Origin: Streptomyces luteogriseus
GTDB taxonomy: Bacteria > Actinomycetota > Actinomycetes > Streptomycetales > Streptomycetaceae
Direction of reading: 5' to 3'
DNA length: 64,000 nucleotides
Assembly: GCF_014205055.1 (NCBI RefSeq)
Contig: NZ_JACHMS010000001.1
Location: forward strand, 1,426,001-1,490,000
Part shown: positions 19,687-27,987 of the stretch, piece by piece
Numbering within the stretch: the first letter of the stretch is position 1
How the letters are laid out: each line of letters begins with the position of its first letter
Notes under the pieces: generated by a model
What the model was told of the DNA's origin: nothing
Seen by the model: the letters and a program-made list of their open reading frames with translations, nothing else
The model's database searches: none
Program-made: the position numbers and the translations under genes

Positions 19687-20073
19687 AGACCACTCGGCCC
19701 GCCGGGCACGGCCGTCCCCACCAAGTCCGGTGCCCGAACCCAGTCCGGCCCGTCGCCCGAATCGCTCCCGGTTCCCCCGCAGCGGAGCTCGGAGCCCGGA
19801 CCCGCACACGAGCCGTCCCCCGACTGCCCCGACCTCCGGTACGTGTCCAGCGGTCCCGCGCCGACCGTCGGCGGAAACCGGGGATCCTTCCTGATCGCGA
19901 CCGCCGCACACGACGGTGTGGAACCGGCGGAGGGCCGCGATCCGTGAGCGTGGCGCACGGCAGTGATCCGTGTACGCGCCGACCCCAGGGGGCACTCGTC
20001 GCGCCGGAGTCCCCTGGGGGCCGGAGTCAACCGCACCCTCGGGCAGCGCCCCACCGCACCTGCGGGAGGCAAC
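19687..20073. other. Gene-free stretch upstream of the small ORF at 20074
   Basis: Open frames here are low-complexity Arg/Pro/Ser readings typical of non-coding GC-rich DNA. I see no conserved protein, RNA or clear promoter. It may contain further decayed IS110 sequence. Confidence 0.5.
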
Positions 20074-20271
20074 ATGATCAGCCATCAGCATCTGGTGGAA
20101 GAGGTGGCGTCGCGGGCCCGGCTCGGCGATGCGGACGCCGCCGACGCCGCGGTTCACCTCGTCCGTGCGCTCACCGTCCAGACCCGCTCGGTGCAAGCCG
20201 TGACCACGCTCGACCTCGCTGACCGGATCGACGACGCCGTCATGGCAGTCGGAGGCGGATCCGCCACCTGA
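20074..20271 (+). CDS. Small hypothetical protein, possibly a DUF2267-like fragment
   Basis: A 65-aa ORF starting MISHQHLVEEVASRARLGDA with a good ribosome site (GGGAGG, 4-5 nt upstream). It is predicted helical and acidic, and weakly resembles the first helices of DUF2267 proteins, which are normally longer. It may be a small intact gene or the 5' part of a truncated one. No neighbour suggests a role. Confidence 0.45.
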   Translation: MISHQHLVEEVASRARLGDADAADAAVHLVRALTVQTRSVQAVTTLDLADRIDDAVMAVGGGSAT

Positions 20272-20360
20272 TGGCCGGTCCCGGGCCCGGCCGCTCAGCC
20301 ATCGGGCAGCGGGCACCGGGCTGCGCGGCGGCGGCCCCCAGCGAGGTCCGGCCGAGGAAC

Positions 20361-20726
20361 TCACCCCTGCTGGCCGACCAGTTCGCGCACCTTCTGGTAG
20401 CCGTCCTCCTCGCGCCGGATCCTCACCAGTGAGTCGATGAGGCCGTACGAATTGCGGTCGTCATCCACGAGAGAACGCAAGGAGCCTGCACTCCCGCCCA
20501 AGGCGAGCCGATCGGCTGCGTCGAGCGCCTTCTTGTCCGCGAACGGGCCCAGCTCCTGCCACAGCAGCTGGGCTTCCCGGAAGAAGGCATCCACCACGTC
20601 GTCATCCACGTTGGCGAAGTGCCGGAGCAGTTCCCCTTCCCGCTGCGGGTCATTTTCCGCGTCCTGGCGCAGTCCGCCGAGGTCGCCTCCGTGATCTTCT
20701 AGCAGGTGCAGTGCCGCATCGGCCAT
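20361..20726 (-). CDS. Hypothetical acidic helical protein
   Basis: A 121-aa protein (MADAALHLLEDHGGDLGGLR) rich in Asp, Glu and Leu, predicted all-helical, with no Cys, signal or membrane segment. Composition and third-position GC look like a real gene. Convergent with the small ORF at 20074 and divergent from the LysE gene. No family recognised. Confidence 0.55.
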   Translation of the reverse strand: MADAALHLLEDHGGDLGGLRQDAENDPQREGELLRHFANVDDDVVDAFFREAQLLWQELGPFADKKALDAADRLALGGSAGSLRSLVDDDRNSYGLIDSLVRIRREEDGYQKVRELVGQQG

Positions 20727-20916
20727 AGCCGTGGAGATGCGCTTGCGCGCCGGAGGCCGGGCCAGGAACGGGGCCGGGGGCGCACGAAGATTTTGAGCGG
20801 CAAGGCCGTATGCTGCAGTGGGCGAGGCAGGCGCTGCTCACGCGTCGTGTCCATCCTTTGCAGCCGGGTAACCCCAGTCGTATCAGGTACCCGACGAACG
20901 ACCTGGAGGTTGACCG

Positions 20917-21561
20917 GTGATCACTCTGACCGCAGTCGGAGGAGTAGCACTGGTCGAACTGGGCATGGCGCTGACTCCGGGACCGAACATGGTCCACCTC
21001 GCCTCCCGCGCGATCACCCAAGGCCGCAGGGCCGGCCTGGTTAGCCTCAGTGGTACCGCCGTGGGATTCGTGTGCTATCTGCTGGCCGCGGCTGCGGGCC
21101 TGTCCGCGTTGTTCGCCGCCGTGCCGGTGGCATTCACGGTGGTCAAGCTTGCCGGGGCCGCCTACCTGGCCTACCTCGCCTGGGGCATGCTCAAGCCCGG
21201 CGGCCGCTCGCCCTTCGCCCCGGCCCAAGACCTGCCTCCGGTCTCCGATGCCCGCCTGTTCTCGATGGGGCTCCTGACCAACCTGCTCAACCCCAAGATC
21301 GCTCTCATGTACGCCGCCCTACTGCCCCAGTTCTTGGACCCGCAGGCAGGTCCGGCCTGGGGACAACTCCTCCAGCTCGGTGGTGTGCAGATCGTCGTGG
21401 GCATCGCCGTGAACGCTCTGATCATGCTGGGCGCAGCACGGGTCTCGGGGTTTCTGGCCGCCCGGCCCCGCGCCATGACCGCCCAACGGTTCACAGCAGG
21501 CGGCCTGCTCGGCGCGTTCGCGCTGCGCACCGCCCTGTCCCGCACTGCTGTCTCCACCTGA
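20917..21561 (+). CDS. LysE/RhtB-family amino-acid exporter
   Basis: A 214-aa inner-membrane efflux protein with about six hydrophobic segments. The family signature is ELGMALTPGPNMVHLASRAI near residue 12, followed by GTAVGFVCYLLAAAAGLSAL and NLLNPKIALMYAALLPQF. These are all hallmark LysE/RhtB positions (PGPN and NPK). It likely exports an amino acid or homoserine-lactone-like compound. The GTG start at 20917 has GGAGG 7 nt upstream. Monocistronic. Confidence 0.88.
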   Translation: MITLTAVGGVALVELGMALTPGPNMVHLASRAITQGRRAGLVSLSGTAVGFVCYLLAAAAGLSALFAAVPVAFTVVKLAGAAYLAYLAWGMLKPGGRSPFAPAQDLPPVSDARLFSMGLLTNLLNPKIALMYAALLPQFLDPQAGPAWGQLLQLGGVQIVVGIAVNALIMLGAARVSGFLAARPRAMTAQRFTAGGLLGAFALRTALSRTAVST

Positions 21562-21937
21562 GGTTCTCCCGCTGCGGGGGGGGCTGACTGGGCCCTGTCC
21601 GAACGCTTCAGCCGTGAGAGTTGATGAAGCGGTCCAGCCGTGAGACGACTTGCCGCAATGCATCAACGGATCCCGCGGCGTCATCCGCGAGCTCCAGGTC
21701 GTGATCCGCTGAGGGGAACTGCGACTCGCTCAGGGGCACCGTCGAAGCGGGTGGGGACCGCGAACCGGGAGGGGTCAGGCATGGCCGCAGGCTACTAGCC
21801 AGCCGATCATGTGACTGGCGTCCTGTCGGATCGCTGTTCGGGGCATGGGGCGAGGTGATCTATCGGATGCGGGGTGCGAGCGGCATGAGCTGTTCCTGCA
21901 GGTCAGCAATGGCCGTTGTGACCGGTGACGGGAGCAG
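21562..21937. other. Mostly gene-free; possible small minus-strand ORF ending at 21611
   Basis: On the minus strand a frame ending TGA at 21611 reads LADDAAGSVDALRQVVSRL then DRFINSHG, which has coding character. Its only in-frame start is a GTG at about 21744. An ATG at 21781 opens MPDPSRFAVPTRFDGAPERV in the adjacent frame, as if a single frameshift splits one small protein. Otherwise I see nothing. Confidence 0.3.
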
Positions 21938-22043
21938 CGGCAGGCGATCGACGGCATTTTGCACGGGTGCGGACCGGGGTGCAGCGGCGGGATCTGCCCG
22001 AGCGGCTCGGGCCGTGGAAGACGGTCTACGAGCGCCATCGACT
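21938..22043 (+). pseudogene. IS5-family transposase N-terminal remnant
   Basis: Reading RQAIDGILH, then after a frameshift RVRTGVQRRDLPERLGPWKT and VYERHRL, gives the conserved N-terminal motif of IS5-type transposases. Only about 35 codons remain, with no DDE residues. It abuts an ISAs1 remnant directly, implying nested insertion followed by decay. Confidence 0.7.
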
Positions 22044-22350
22044 GCCCGATCCGCGATGCCGCCAGGGCCGCCGCTACCGGCTCGGTGCACTGCTGGCCCT
22101 GTGCGCCCCTCGACGCTGGTGGCGATCGCCCGGTTCGCGATCGGGGCACCCGAGGAAGTCCGGACCCGCCTGGGTGTGGACGGACGAATGCCGCGCGCCT
22201 GTACGCGCGGCCCGCTGCTGGCTCGCATCGACGGCGACGCGCTCGATGCGGCCGTCGGCTCCCGGTTGGCCTGCCGGCTTGGTTCGTCGCCGGCAGCGCG
22301 GCCATCAGGCAGGCGATCCTCGACCGGCAGACGGAACAAGATCAGCCGGG
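22043..22350 (+). pseudogene. ISAs1-family transposase remnant with frameshifts
   Basis: Pieces in different plus frames rebuild the N-terminal DDE_Tnp_1-associated domain of an ISAs1 transposase: LPDPRCRQGRRYRLGALLAL, then STLVAIARFAIGAPEEVRTR and LLARIDGDALDAAVGSRLA, then AIRQAILDRQTEQ. The catalytic DDE part is absent. At least two frameshifts are needed, so this is dead. Confidence 0.7.
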
Positions 22351-22392
22351 GCTGCCATGACGTCAAGGCTCATCCTGCCGGCTTGTGCGTGC

Positions 22393-23415
22393 TCAGCGGA
22401 CGAAGGACCGGACGGATGTGCAGACGTAGCCCAGCAGGACGAGCAGGAAACTGGCCCCCGCCAGTAGCAACTGGAGCACACCGGCCTCGTGCCCCAGCAG
22501 CGTCGGACTCCAGGCCCAGAACACCGCCACGGCCAGCGCGGCACGGACCGTCTGGAACGGCGCCGACCCGGCCAGCCGCTGCAGCACGTCGGCCTGCGGT
22601 GCGAGAGTGAAGACAACGCCCAGAACGCCCCCGAAGACGACCACGATGACGAGGAAGGCGAGCAGGGATGCGACACCCAGCTCGTCGTCCGCGAAGGCGT
22701 TCCAGCGTGCTTCGGCGAGCACGCGCAGGTTCTTGCTCTCGTTGACGTAACCGCCCAGCTCCGGTGCCGATCTGGCCCACAGCACGTCGACCTCGGTGCC
22801 GGCACGGGGCCGGTCGTAGGTGTAGGCGCCACGCACGGGGAGCCGCCCGGGGCCGCCGGGCACGGAGACCACGAGCCGTGAGACATACCCCTTGACGGCA
22901 TGCTCGTCGGTCAGCTCTTCGCGGATCGCCTGCGGCCCGCCCACGACGGTCGCCGTGCTGGCCTCGGCGCCCGCCGTGCGCAGGTCGTCGAGCTTCTCAC
23001 CCGCGTTGGCCGACGTCAGCAGCGCGACGAAGAAGGCCCCCGAGGCGAACGCCACCAGCGCCCAGACAGCGCCGGTGCGCAGTTTGATCCACCCCCGGGC
23101 TTCGTCGAGGTCGCTGAAGGAGAACCCGAGGGCCTCACTGAGCGACACGGAGCCGGACACGGACCGCCGATCAGCCACCTTCGACAAGGACACCGGCTCT
23201 CCCGGCGTCCTGTTCTCCCCGGGCAGCACCCGCAGACCCCACAGCGCCAGCACGCGTACCACCGCACACGCCACGGCGACGGCTCCCCACACATATGGCT
23301 CGGTCCACGGCCGAGGCATGGCGGTGGCACCCAGCAGCCAGAAGCACGCGACCGCGGTCGCGACCCAACCCACCAGCGCACACAGCCGAACTACCCAGAT
23401 CAGCAGAGAACGCAT
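22393..23415 (-). CDS. Membrane protein of unknown function (DUF3592-like middle region)
   Basis: A 340-aa integral membrane protein with about five hydrophobic segments: two at the N-terminus (LLIWVVRLCALVGWVATAVA and the next near residue 55), one near 145 (VWALVAFASGAFFVALLT), and two or three at the C-terminus. A soluble loop between them (PVRGAYTYDRPRAGTEVDVL) resembles DUF3592 proteins. The frame is open much further upstream, but the ATG at 23415 follows GGGGGAGGG and begins at the first membrane segment. It lies downstream of the LysR gene on the same strand, 270 bp away. Confidence 0.7.
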   Translation of the reverse strand: MRSLLIWVVRLCALVGWVATAVACFWLLGATAMPRPWTEPYVWGAVAVACAVVRVLALWGLRVLPGENRTPGEPVSLSKVADRRSVSGSVSLSEALGFSFSDLDEARGWIKLRTGAVWALVAFASGAFFVALLTSANAGEKLDDLRTAGAEASTATVVGGPQAIREELTDEHAVKGYVSRLVVSVPGGPGRLPVRGAYTYDRPRAGTEVDVLWARSAPELGGYVNESKNLRVLAEARWNAFADDELGVASLLAFLVIVVVFGGVLGVVFTLAPQADVLQRLAGSAPFQTVRAALAVAVFWAWSPTLLGHEAGVLQLLLAGASFLLVLLGYVCTSVRSFVR

Positions 23416-23686
23416 GAACCCTCCCCCGTCGTTCGGCGACCCGTCCTCCGCACCGACCAGCAACGGTCGCGGCATACAGGTGCCAACGCCACGACGCACA
23501 CCGGGAGGAGGCCGGGAACCAGGCCGCCGGCTGCCCTCGAAGATACGGGCGCCCTCCATCGGGGAGGCACCCGGGTGGAGTTTCCGGACGACGTCGTTGA
23601 GCGAGCAACCGCAGCCGGTCAACGCGTGACATCTGACGCGCACTGGCGTGGAGCAGCACGACTCGGAATGCCGGCCCCGGGGCGGT

Positions 23687-24586
23687 TCACTGGTCCAGGG
23701 CTTTGAGAGCCGCCAGGAGGCGTGGGACGAGGGGGTTTGAGTCGTTCTTGCGCCAAGCGACGGCGACTCGTGTGCGCACTGCGTTGGGCTCGATCCTGCG
23801 AAAGGCAACGCCTTTGAGGCGGATACGGCGGATGCTCTCCGGGGCCAGTGACACGCCCAGGCCGGTTTCCACCAGGGCGCAGACGGTCTGCCATTCCACG
23901 GCGTGCTGAGTCACCTGGGGTGTGAAGCCTGCCGTGATGCACAAGTCGGTGATCTGGTCGTACAGCGAGGGGCCGACGGTGCGCGGCATGAGCACGAAAG
24001 GGCAGTCGGCCAACTGCTCGACTCGGACGGCTCGCTGTGTCGCGAGTGGGTGCGAGGAGGGCAGGACGGCCACGAACGGTTCGTGCAGCACGGTCTCGAA
24101 TCCGAGTTCCGTGTCATGGGCAGGCGGTTCGCGCAACAGGCCGATGTCGATCGCCCTTTCGCGCAGAGCGGCCAGTTGCGGTGTGGTGGTCATCTCCCGG
24201 ATGTCCAGGTCCACGGCGGGAAGTCGTCCCCGGAAGGTTCGCAGCAGGCCGGGGAGGACAGTGAGGGCGACGGAGGCTGCGAAGCCGATCCGCAGGCGGC
24301 CGGCCCTGCCGCTCCCGGCCTCTCGGGCTGCGGTCAGGCCGTCCGCGAGGTCGGTCAGGGCATGCCGGGCGGCGGGGAGAAGCTCCCGGCCGGCCGGGGT
24401 GAGTCCGATGCGCCCGGGTTCGCGGCTGAACAGCGCGTAGCCGACCTTGTCCTCCAGACGGCGGATCTGCTGGCTCAGCGGCGGCTGGGCGATGCCCAAG
24501 CGGGTAGCGGCGTGGCCGAAGTGGAGTTCCTCGGCGAGAACGACGAAGGCGTGCAGCTGCGGAAGGGGAAGTTCAGGGCGCTCCAT
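23687..24586 (-). CDS. LysR-family transcriptional regulator
   Basis: A 299-aa LTTR. The winged helix-turn-helix is at residues 8-65 (LHAFVVLAEELHFGHAATRL, QPPLSQQIRRLEDKVGYALF), and the type-2 periplasmic-binding-like effector domain spans about 95-295. It is transcribed divergently from a RidA-family gene, the usual LysR layout in which the regulator controls its neighbour and itself. The likely site TCAC-N7-GTGA is in the 72-bp gap. The ATG at 24586 begins the conserved N-terminus. An upstream in-frame start at 24610 would run into the operator. Effector unknown. Confidence 0.88.
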   Translation of the reverse strand: MERPELPLPQLHAFVVLAEELHFGHAATRLGIAQPPLSQQIRRLEDKVGYALFSREPGRIGLTPAGRELLPAARHALTDLADGLTAAREAGSGRAGRLRIGFAASVALTVLPGLLRTFRGRLPAVDLDIREMTTTPQLAALRERAIDIGLLREPPAHDTELGFETVLHEPFVAVLPSSHPLATQRAVRVEQLADCPFVLMPRTVGPSLYDQITDLCITAGFTPQVTQHAVEWQTVCALVETGLGVSLAPESIRRIRLKGVAFRRIEPNAVRTRVAVAWRKNDSNPLVPRLLAALKALDQ

Positions 24587-24599
24587 ACGCCCAGAGATA

Positions 24600-24614
24600 T
24601 CACTCCACACGTGA
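24600..24614. promoter_or_regulatory. Probable LysR operator (TCAC-N7-GTGA)
   Basis: Inverted repeat TCAC (24600-24603) and GTGA (24611-24614) in the divergent LysR/RidA gap. A TAGCGT -10 box at 24646-24651 ends 7 nt before the RidA ATG, indicating a leaderless RidA mRNA with the operator about 45-60 bp upstream of its transcription start. Confidence 0.45.
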
Positions 24615-24658
24615 GGCCGTATTAGACGTATCGGTCCTGGTCACCTAGCGTTCGGCGC

Positions 24659-25060
24659 ATGACGGAGCGACGTTCAATACTCAGCGGCTCGACGTTCGAG
24701 GAACAAATCGGCTATGCCCGCGCTGTGGTCGACGGCGACTGGGTCCATGTGTCCGGAACAACCGGATTCGACTACACCACCATGACGATTTCCGACGACG
24801 TGGTGGAGCAGGCGGAGCAGTGTTTGCGCAACATCGAGGTCGCCCTGACCGAAGCGAAGTGCACCTTCGCTGACGTGGTGCGGGTGCGCTACCTGCTGCC
24901 CGACCGGGCGGACTTCGAGCCCTGCTGGCCGGTGCTACGTCGCGCGTTCGGAGAGGTCCGGCCGGCCGCCACCATGCTCATGTGCGGCCTCGCCGACCCC
25001 CGCATGAAGATCGAGATCGAGGTGTACGCCCGGCGGATCACCGCGCAACCGCCCGCGTGA
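24659..25060 (+). CDS. RidA/YjgF-family protein
   Basis: A 133-aa RidA-fold protein, expected to be trimeric, that hydrolyses reactive enamines/imines or acts as a related small-molecule hydrolase. The family core is present: WVHVSGTTGFDYTT, then NIEVALTEAKCTFADVVRVR, and the C-terminal FGEVRPAATMLMCGLADP and KIEIEVYA. The Arg of RPAATM occupies the position of the catalytic carboxylate-binding Arg of RidA. Divergent from the LysR gene, which probably controls it. Probably leaderless. Confidence 0.85.
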   Translation: MTERRSILSGSTFEEQIGYARAVVDGDWVHVSGTTGFDYTTMTISDDVVEQAEQCLRNIEVALTEAKCTFADVVRVRYLLPDRADFEPCWPVLRRAFGEVRPAATMLMCGLADPRMKIEIEVYARRITAQPPA

Positions 25061-25324
25061 TGCGATCTCTTTGGCAACTCCCAGCAATCGCGGAGGAGTT
25101 CGCGGAGTTTTCCTTGGCGACGCGGGCTCGGCGCGGACGCGAGCCGTCGCACCCGGTCGGCTGGCCAGACATGCCGCGATGCCGGGGCTGGTGACTGACG
25201 GGGAATGCATCGCGACGCCGGTCGCCCATACCTTTCCCTGGCCCGACCCGCAGGCATGGTCCGACCCAGTGCGGCGACTCACGTCACGAGTCGGGCCGCC
25301 CCGGTGAACGTCAGCCGGGTGAAC

Positions 25325-25558
25325 TCACAAGCCGGGCCTGACCTCGAACCGGGCCCCGTGTCCGGCCTGTCGGATCCGGCCGGTTCCAGTCGCGGTGCCG
25401 TGCACGGTGACCAGGTCGTCAAGCAGCCCAGAAGTCTCCTCGGGAGGCAGCCCAGAGGCACGCGCCACCTCGTCCAGGTGGACCGCTTCGCCCGTGTGCG
25501 GATCCGCAGCCTCAGGTGCATGGCCGGGGATCGATCCGCCGGTCCGGTTCCGGACCAC
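25325..25558 (-). CDS. Short hypothetical protein with a winged-helix-like segment
   Basis: A 77-aa ORF beginning GTG immediately after the stop of the phosphoribosyltransferase gene. Residues 28-50 (LDEVARASGLPPEETSGLLD) look like the first helices of a helix-turn-helix. The rest ends in a short beta-like tail (ARFEVRPGL). It could be a small DNA-binding or regulatory protein, or a fragment. No family identified. Confidence 0.4.
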   Translation of the reverse strand: MVRNRTGGSIPGHAPEAADPHTGEAVHLDEVARASGLPPEETSGLLDDLVTVHGTATGTGRIRQAGHGARFEVRPGL

Positions 25559-26074
25559 TCAACGCCTGCCTGCCGGGGCACCGTGTTCGTGCAGTGCCTG
25601 CATGACCTCCTCGTCGCTGGCCTGGTCGAAGTCGTCGTACCACTGTCCGACTGTGAGGAAGTCCGGCGGCTGGTGCAGACAGACGACGTCATCGGCTTCC
25701 GAGCGCGTCGCTGCGGCGGTGTCGGGAGCACAGACGGGGACGGCAAGGATCAGCCGCGCCGGGCCCTGGCGGCGCAGGTAGCGCAGGTGGCGCAGGTGGC
25801 GCAGGGCGGCGCGTGCGGTGGCGCCGGTGGCGAGCCCGTCATCGATGAGGATCACGGCCCGGTCCTTGATTTCGGGCCTGGAGCGGTCACCTCGGTACCG
25901 CAGTTCCCGGCGGTGCAGCTCGATCCGCTCGCGGGCCATGTCCGGGGCGAGTCGGTCCTCGCTCAGGCCGAGCATGTCCAGTGAATGCCGGTCGGACAGC
26001 GGGGGATCGTCACCCACGATCGCTCCGATGCCGGTCTCCGGGTGGCCTGGGACGCCGATCCCGGCCCGGGGAAC
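25559..26074 (-). pseudogene. Phosphoribosyltransferase lacking its N-terminus
   Basis: The C-terminal three quarters of a PRTase-fold protein are intact: VILIDDGLATGATARAALR is the PRPP-binding loop, followed by LILAVPVCAPDTAAA and VVCLHQPPDFLTVGQWYDDF. Homology continues upstream of the GTG at 26017 (GHPETGIGAIVGDD) up to about 26074 but stops there. The usual first 40-50 residues, with the LPRGGVPVA strand, are absent. If translation starts at 26017 the product (152 aa) lacks part of the fold, so it is probably non-functional. The loop between strands contains a short LRHLRHLRYLRR repeat. Confidence 0.65.
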
Positions 26075-26430
26075 GGGGGGGTGATGGTCCTGCCGGGCGG
26101 GGATACGCCGTCGGAGAAACGGCGCATGCTCGACGAGCTTTCAGGTGGACAGACCCGAGTGCCGCAGGTCGCAGGCGCGCTTCGCGAGCGGATGCCAGCC
26201 GTAGAAGCAGCGGGTGCCGGGGAGTTCATGAGCCTGAACTCACCGGCCGGCTCCGGGACCACGCTGTCGCGCTCACCGTCGAACCGCCGCATGCGTCTGT
26301 GTCAGGCACCATCCTCCCATCTGTCCGCACGGGGGTGCTCCCGCACGCTGTTGCTGCCTATGGCTCATCCGGACGCGGCGATGTCTGAGCACGGACCGGC
26401 TCCTCGCCTACGGACCAGTCCGACAGGAGG
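26075..26430. other. No convincing gene
   Basis: A plus-strand frame (MVLPGGDTPSEKRRMLDELS) and several minus frames are open, but none matches a family or has a ribosome site with conserved N-terminus. It could hold the decayed 5' end of the phosphoribosyltransferase. Confidence 0.4.
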
Positions 26431-26462
26431 TAAGGCCGACTCCCGAAGGGAAGCCGGCCTTA
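26431..26462 (-). terminator. Intrinsic terminator of the cold-shock gene
   Basis: TAAGGCCG (26431-26438) pairs perfectly with CGGCCTTA (26455-26462), with an inner CCC/GGG pair. It starts 15 nt after the cspA stop codon on the minus strand. No long U-tract follows, as is usual in Streptomyces. Confidence 0.65.
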
Positions 26463-26476
26463 CTGAGGCTGCGGGA

Positions 26477-26680
26477 TCAGGCGGGGCGGATGTTCTCCGC
26501 CTGCGGGCCCTTCTGGCCCTGGGTGACGTCGAACGTCACCTTCTGGCCCTCCTGCAGCTCGCGGAAGCCCTGGGCGGCGATGTTGGAGTAGTGGGCGAAG
26601 ACGTCGGGGCCGCCGCCGTCCTGCTCGATGAAGCCGAAGCCCTTCTCGCTGTTGAACCACTTCACAGTGCCCGTGGCCAT
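26477..26680 (-). CDS. CspA-family cold-shock protein
   Basis: A 67-aa single-stranded nucleic acid-binding OB-fold protein. RNP1 is [11 protein letters not shown] and RNP2 is VFAHYSNI, within the standard [20 protein letters not shown] start. It acts as an RNA chaperone in cold or general stress. The ATG at 26680 has AAAGGAGA upstream. A leader of about 100-150 nt precedes it, with a strong hairpin at 26771-26792, and a terminator follows at 26431-26462. Confidence 0.95.
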   Translation of the reverse strand: MATGTVKWFNSEKGFGFIEQDGGGPDVFAHYSNIAAQGFRELQEGQKVTFDVTQGQKGPQAENIRPA

Positions 26681-26770
26681 GACCGTCTCCTTTGAGAGAG
26701 AACCGGGCCCGCGACCTGCGCACCCGGGAGGTGATCGCCCTGGTCCGGAGAGGCGCTGAACAGCAAGAAC

Positions 26771-26792
26771 GCCCGTGATGGCGATCACGGGC
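26771..26792 (-). promoter_or_regulatory. Perfect 9-bp hairpin in the cspA leader/upstream region
   Basis: GCCCGTGAT (26771-26779), loop GGCG, ATCACGGGC (26784-26792). It lies 91 bp before the cspA start. A TATAGC -10-like box lies further upstream on the minus strand (near 26835), so the hairpin would be in the mRNA leader. It may be a structured cold-shock leader element, an operator or an attenuator. Confidence 0.5.
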
Positions 26793-27080
26793 GAACGGGA
26801 CTTCGGAACCACGACTGCTGAATCACAACGCTATACCGGCGCAGCGGCAGCCGCTAGCGATAACACGGCGGCATCAACACACGCCGTGTCGGTGAACGCC
26901 TGTCGTCGACCGCCGCACACGGTGGATGCCGTCCGCTGTCCATGAGCTGGCAAGGATCAACGCAGGCTCTTTGCCGTCGTTCTTCTAGGTTGGAGCGCTC
27001 GCCCAGCCGAGCGATTCGTGTGGACGGCAGTGTCGCTGACCTCGATCTCGTTGGTCCCGCCCCTCCTCTCCGGGGCAAAC

Positions 27081-27242
27081 ACCGCCACCACCATGCGACA
27101 CCTGCCCGTCTTCCCTGGTAAGGGGTACCTCGACTGGCAACTCGAGGACCCGGCCGCGCAGGGTGTCGAGGCCGTACGCCCCATCCACGACGCGATCGAG
27201 ACCCGCGCCCGGGTGCTGATCTCGGAAGTGACGCCCGGCTGA
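27081..27242 (+). pseudogene. Arsenate reductase/LMW phosphatase C-terminal remnant
   Basis: The reading LPVFPGKGYLDWQLEDPAAQ then AVRPIHDAIETRARVLISEV matches the C-terminal end of thioredoxin-type arsenate reductases (motif PVFPGK..DW.L.DPAGQ). The P-loop Cys and most of the domain are absent, so it is a dead fragment. It ends at TGA 27242, 49 bp before repeat copy B. Confidence 0.65.
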
Positions 27243-27291
27243 CGGCCAGGTCACCCGCGCTGCCCCGCCGGGCCGCACCCGCGGGGCTTCT

Positions 27292-27383
27292 CGTCTCACG
27301 GACGCCCCTATAACGAGGGGCTCTGGATGCCGTCCTGACCAGGTCGAAGGCCTCTCGGGCGGCATATCGCTCGAGGCATCGAA
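27292..27383. repeat. 92-bp direct repeat, copy B (IS110 3' end)
   Basis: Matches 19179-19270 at 91 of 92 positions in the same orientation. The transposase stop codon is lost here because identity ends exactly before it, and nothing upstream is transposase. A 92-bp isolated fragment of this kind suggests the edge of an insertion, duplication or deletion event. Confidence 0.95.
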
Positions 27384-27573
27384 ACGAGTCGGCATTTCGT
27401 CCATGGGTGACCGGCATTGGCGGATAGCATCCGGCCCGCCTCACCAGTTGTCCACGTGTGCGTCCGTGGGTGTTCGGCTTCCCGTGCCGTGAGCACGGTC
27501 AGGGCGTCACCGTTGCCGGTTCGGCACGAGCGCGCGCCTCCGCCCACGCTCCTGCGCCGGGTGTGGGAGCACT

Positions 27574-27987
27574 TCATGCAGGCTCTGCCGCTCGGTTCGC
27601 GAGGCGGACCAACACGGCTCCTGTGACGGCGGCGACGGTAGCCGCCATGAGGAGACCGGCGAGAGCTTCGATCCCGGCGATCAGCAAGGGAGACTGGCCG
27701 GGGTGCCACAGTGGCACGGCTGTCGCGCAGGAGACGACCAGTCCGGCCAGCCAGGCGACAGCGGTTGCAGGGATCCATGTGCCGGCGCCGGTGATGTGGT
27801 GGTGCAGCACCCACCACTGGGCGGCACCCAGGCTGAGCAACAGGAGCAGCCCGTCGACGGCGGCCAGTCCGGCTGCGGCCGGCCAGTTTCCGATTCGCGG
27901 GAGCATCGCGAGCACAATGCGGTTCACCGCTCGCGGCCGACGTACCCAGGTGACTGCGTTCGTCGCCGGCACGCTCCCTGTGTCCAT
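27574..27987 (-). CDS. Small four-helix membrane protein
   Basis: A 137-aa protein with four hydrophobic segments (AAGLAAVDGLLLLLSLGAAQ, WIPATAVAWLAGLVVSCATA, LLIAGIEALAGLLMAATVAA and the last ending GAVLVRL). The opposite strand is also open but reads as low-complexity shadow. The ATG at 27987 has GGAGG too close (1 nt), so the true start may be a GTG or ATG slightly downstream. Divergent from the histidine kinase gene. Function unknown. Confidence 0.55.
   Translation of the reverse strand: MDTGSVPATNAVTWVRRPRAVNRIVLAMLPRIGNWPAAAGLAAVDGLLLLLSLGAAQWWVLHHHITGAGTWIPATAVAWLAGLVVSCATAVPLWHPGQSPLLIAGIEALAGLLMAATVAAVTGAVLVRLANRAAEPA

Noticed and set aside
19286..19909. A 207-aa minus-strand ORF as an independent gene
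   Set aside because: Its C-terminal half is IS110 transposase text up to a frameshift, and its N-terminal half is low complexity. Treated as part of the transposase remnant.
25985..26695. A 236-codon plus-strand frame with a plausible middle section
   Set aside because: It overlaps cspA and the phosphoribosyltransferase on the other strand, and no conserved family or ribosome site was seen.
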